Under the pieces are notes generated by a model. That model was not told the DNA's origin. It was given only the letters and a program-made list of their open reading frames with translations, and searched no databases. From Parvicella tangerina (GTDB lineage: Bacteria; Bacteroidota; Bacteroidia; Flavobacteriales_D; Parvicellaceae), in assembly GCF_907165195.1 (NCBI RefSeq), contig NZ_OU015584.1, positions 62,001 through 126,000 of the forward strand: 64,000 nucleotides of DNA, read 5' to 3'. Shown piece by piece: positions 62,285 through 64,000 of this stretch; within the stretch, counting starts at the first letter, position 1; every line of letters starts with the position of its first letter. A program made the position numbers and the translations under genes.

Positions 62285-62314
62285 TAAAGTTAATGATTTA
62301 ATCTGTTTTTTCAA
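62285..62314 (-). promoter_or_regulatory. Promoter of hpd
   Basis: On the minus strand: TTG (62312-62314), a 19-base spacer, then TAACTTTA (62285-62292), close to TTG/TAnnTTTG. It ends 15 bases before the ATG, giving a leader of about eight bases. Confidence 0.5.
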
Positions 62315-62375
62315 TGCGAAAGCGGGCCATAACCTTACCACATCGCTCTAATTTGACTCATTAAAAACTTCATAG

Positions 62376-63536
62376 TTATTTATCTAACCAAGATTTAAAA
62401 TAATTTTCATCAGCAATTTTCATCGCTTCTTCTGTTACTTTTAGTGGCTTGAAGGTATCCACCATAACCGCAAGTTCACACGTTTCTTTTTCTCCAATAC
62501 TTCTTTCCATAGCACCTGGGTGTGGGCCATGCGGAATTCCTGCAGGATGCAGAGAAATATGACCAGGTCCGATGTCGTTTCGGCTCATAAAATCACCATC
62601 AACGTAGTAGAGTACCTCATCACTATCAATGTTACTATGGTTGTATGGAGCGGGAATAGCATCTGGGTGATAATCATAAAGTCTAGGCACAAAAGAACAA
62701 ACCACAAATGCATCCGTTTCAAACGTTTGGTGAATTGGAGGTGGCATGTGAATCCTACCTGTTAGTGGTTCAAAATCATGAATAGAAAAAGCGTATGGAT
62801 AATTGTAACCATCATACCCAACCACATCAAAAGGGTGAGAAGCATAGATCATTTCAATGATCTCGTTCTGTTTTTTCACTTTCATTAAGAAATCTCCAGA
62901 CTCATTATTTGTTTCCAATTCTTGAGGTTGGCGAATATCTCTTTCACAGAAAGGTGAATGTTCCAACAACTGTCCAAACCAGTTTCGATATCGCTTTGGC
63001 GTATATATTGGTGAATAGGACTCAACAATGAAAAGTCGGTTGTCTTCCGTATCAAAATCAATCTTGTAGATCATACCTCGAGGTATGATGAGGTAATCAC
63101 CATACTTAAAATCTAGATTTCCTAGCATGGTTCTCAACTTACCTGTTCCTTTGTGAATGAAGATCATCTCATCAGCATCAGTGTTCTTGTAAAAATAACC
63201 CTCTGTTGATTTTCTGGGAGCGGCTAAAATGATATTACAATCACTGTTCGTGAGTACGATTTTACGACTGTCAAGAAAATCATCCTCAGCTGGAACCTGA
63301 AAACCTCTAAATCTGTAAGATTGTATGTTGTTTCCCTTGGCAACTTTTGGAGCAACTGAATACTGCTTGAGTATTTCTTTCACCTGTGTTGGTCTTTGCT
63401 CGTGGTACATGTTGGTTGACATTCCGTCAAAACCTATCGTGCCAAATAGTTGTTCGTAATAAAAGTCCCCATTGGGCTTCTTAAAAATCGTGTGTCTTTT
63501 TGGTGGGATATTTCCCAACTTATGATAAAACGGCAT
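62376..63536 (-). CDS. hmgA: Homogentisate 1,2-dioxygenase
   Basis: 386 residues, a cupin-type iron dioxygenase that opens homogentisate to maleylacetoacetate. Signatures: GTGKLRTMLGNLDFKYGDYL, IPRGMIYKID, SLHPAGIPHGPHPGAMERS with His and Glu ligands. It is shorter than the proteobacterial form (about 430-450) but the core is complete. It starts the aromatic run; hpd follows after 106 bases. Maleylacetoacetate isomerase and fumarylacetoacetase are not in this window. Confidence 0.92.
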   Translation of the reverse strand: MPFYHKLGNIPPKRHTIFKKPNGDFYYEQLFGTIGFDGMSTNMYHEQRPTQVKEILKQYSVAPKVAKGNNIQSYRFRGFQVPAEDDFLDSRKIVLTNSDCNIILAAPRKSTEGYFYKNTDADEMIFIHKGTGKLRTMLGNLDFKYGDYLIIPRGMIYKIDFDTEDNRLFIVESYSPIYTPKRYRNWFGQLLEHSPFCERDIRQPQELETNNESGDFLMKVKKQNEIIEMIYASHPFDVVGYDGYNYPYAFSIHDFEPLTGRIHMPPPIHQTFETDAFVVCSFVPRLYDYHPDAIPAPYNHSNIDSDEVLYYVDGDFMSRNDIGPGHISLHPAGIPHGPHPGAMERSIGEKETCELAVMVDTFKPLKVTEEAMKIADENYFKSWLDK

Positions 63537-63616
63537 AATTCGAATAATTTGCTCGTAAAATTATCGAATAGAATACAAAAAGAAAATGATAAATATCAGA
63601 ATTATAAAAGGTGAGA

Positions 63617-64000
63617 TTAGAAAGAAGCCTTAACTCTCCTAACTCTGTTTCGCCCATATACAGTTCTTCTGCTCTCCAACTTGATATATAAAGAGGCTGT
63701 AAAAAACATGTAACCGTCATTATCGGTAGGGTCTCCTCTTTGCTGACCAGGAGCGGTTACTCTGTCCCAAAGGTTACCTAGTTCAGGATTACTGAAGTAA
63801 GCTGCTTGTGGACTAACGTTTGTTGCCAAATAATTTGGGTCATAGTACACTGTACTCACATCGTCAATGTAATCCGTAAAGGTAAATCGATGAGTAAGTT
63901 CAAGCTTAATACCTAGTGTTCGGTTGATTGATTTTCTCATTCCAAATCCGAATGGTATAGCAATTCCAAAATTACTGTATGGTTCAGCTCCGCCAGGAAA
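63617..64000 (-). CDS. Outer-membrane barrel protein, DUF6089-like (partial)
   Basis: The 3' 127 codons are present and the reading frame remains open to the window edge (reading inward from F-P-G-G-A-E-P-Y), so the start lies beyond 64000. The sequence (FGIAIPFGFGMRKS, LGIKLELTHRFTFTDYIDDV, YMFFTASLYIKLE) shows beta-barrel strands and the TDYIDDVST motif typical of DUF6089/outer-membrane barrel proteins of Bacteroidota. It ends 80 bases upstream of hmgA. Confidence 0.7.
   Translation of the reverse strand, partial: FPGGAEPYSNFGIAIPFGFGMRKSINRTLGIKLELTHRFTFTDYIDDVSTVYYDPNYLATNVSPQAAYFSNPELGNLWDRVTAPGQQRGDPTDNDGYMFFTASLYIKLESRRTVYGRNRVRRVKASF

Overview
The window reads as chromosome of a member of the Bacteroidota, most likely Flavobacteriales. 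The signs are type IX secretion C-terminal sorting domains, a TonB-dependent receptor with a CarboxypepD-like N-terminus, TPR-LuxR membrane regulators, a DUF4292 protein next to an EnvC-like protein, TAnnTTTG-type -7 boxes, very few Shine-Dalgarno sequences and many TTG starts. No tRNA, rRNA, CRISPR array or complete insertion sequence was seen. The species cannot be named from the sequence alone.

Layout. 1-11.2 kb holds mixed housekeeping and envelope genes: an AidB-like acyl-CoA dehydrogenase, a TPR-LuxR regulator divergent from a 63-residue HTH-only regulator coupled to two exported proteins, ribF, a TonB-dependent receptor, an Ntn hydrolase and a leucine-rich-repeat protein. 11.4-21.9 kb is the most unusual part. 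Ten tightly overlapping genes run in two divergent arms from about position 16650. Each arm has two B12-binding-type radical SAM proteins and two methyltransferases. The leftward arm adds a nucleotidyltransferase-fold protein and the rightward arm adds a sulfotransferase. 21.9-27.6 kb is a leftward surface-polymer operon: a Wzz-like protein, an O-antigen-ligase-like protein, a membrane-anchored SGNH protein, then a carbamoyltransferase, an SxtJ-like protein and a 52-residue DUF5989-like protein. galE lies divergent to it.

28.7-34.5 kb holds a beta-barrel protein, queG, folB, a crotonase, a small membrane protein and an 891-residue type IX-secreted protein with an internal duplication. 34.8-40.6 kb is a phosphorelay locus: a receiver, a degenerate receiver, a hybrid histidine kinase with Hpt, an NtrC-type regulator, another receiver and a barrel protein. 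40.7-45.5 kb is a leftward operon of sugar nucleotidyltransferase, TPR lipoprotein, DUF4292 lipoprotein and EnvC-like protein. 45.6-48.2 kb is a tandem CbxX-type AAA+ ATPase with a duplicated beta-rich N-terminus. Then follow a YbdL-type aminotransferase, a GT39-like transferase, recF, a DUF721 gene and a type IX-secreted protein.

53.5-55.6 kb shows an AAA_14/DUF4143 ATPase gene placed between the intact nth gene and a second, frameshifted copy of the nth 3' end. This looks like a small integration event. 55.6-63.5 kb is a leftward run for aromatic compound breakdown: hmgA and hpd (tyrosine), 3-hydroxyanthranilate dioxygenase, kmo and tryptophan 2,3-dioxygenase (tryptophan), and paaA, paaB, paaC (phenylacetyl-CoA), ending with a TerB-like gene and nth. 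Three of its spacers hold different imperfect inverted repeats. A partial outer-membrane barrel gene runs off the right end.

The best candidate for an undescribed system is the divergent radical SAM/methyltransferase cluster with its neighbouring carbamoyltransferase-SxtJ-DUF5989 unit and polymer genes. I infer that it builds or decorates a cell-surface glycan or lipid; the product cannot be deduced from sequence.
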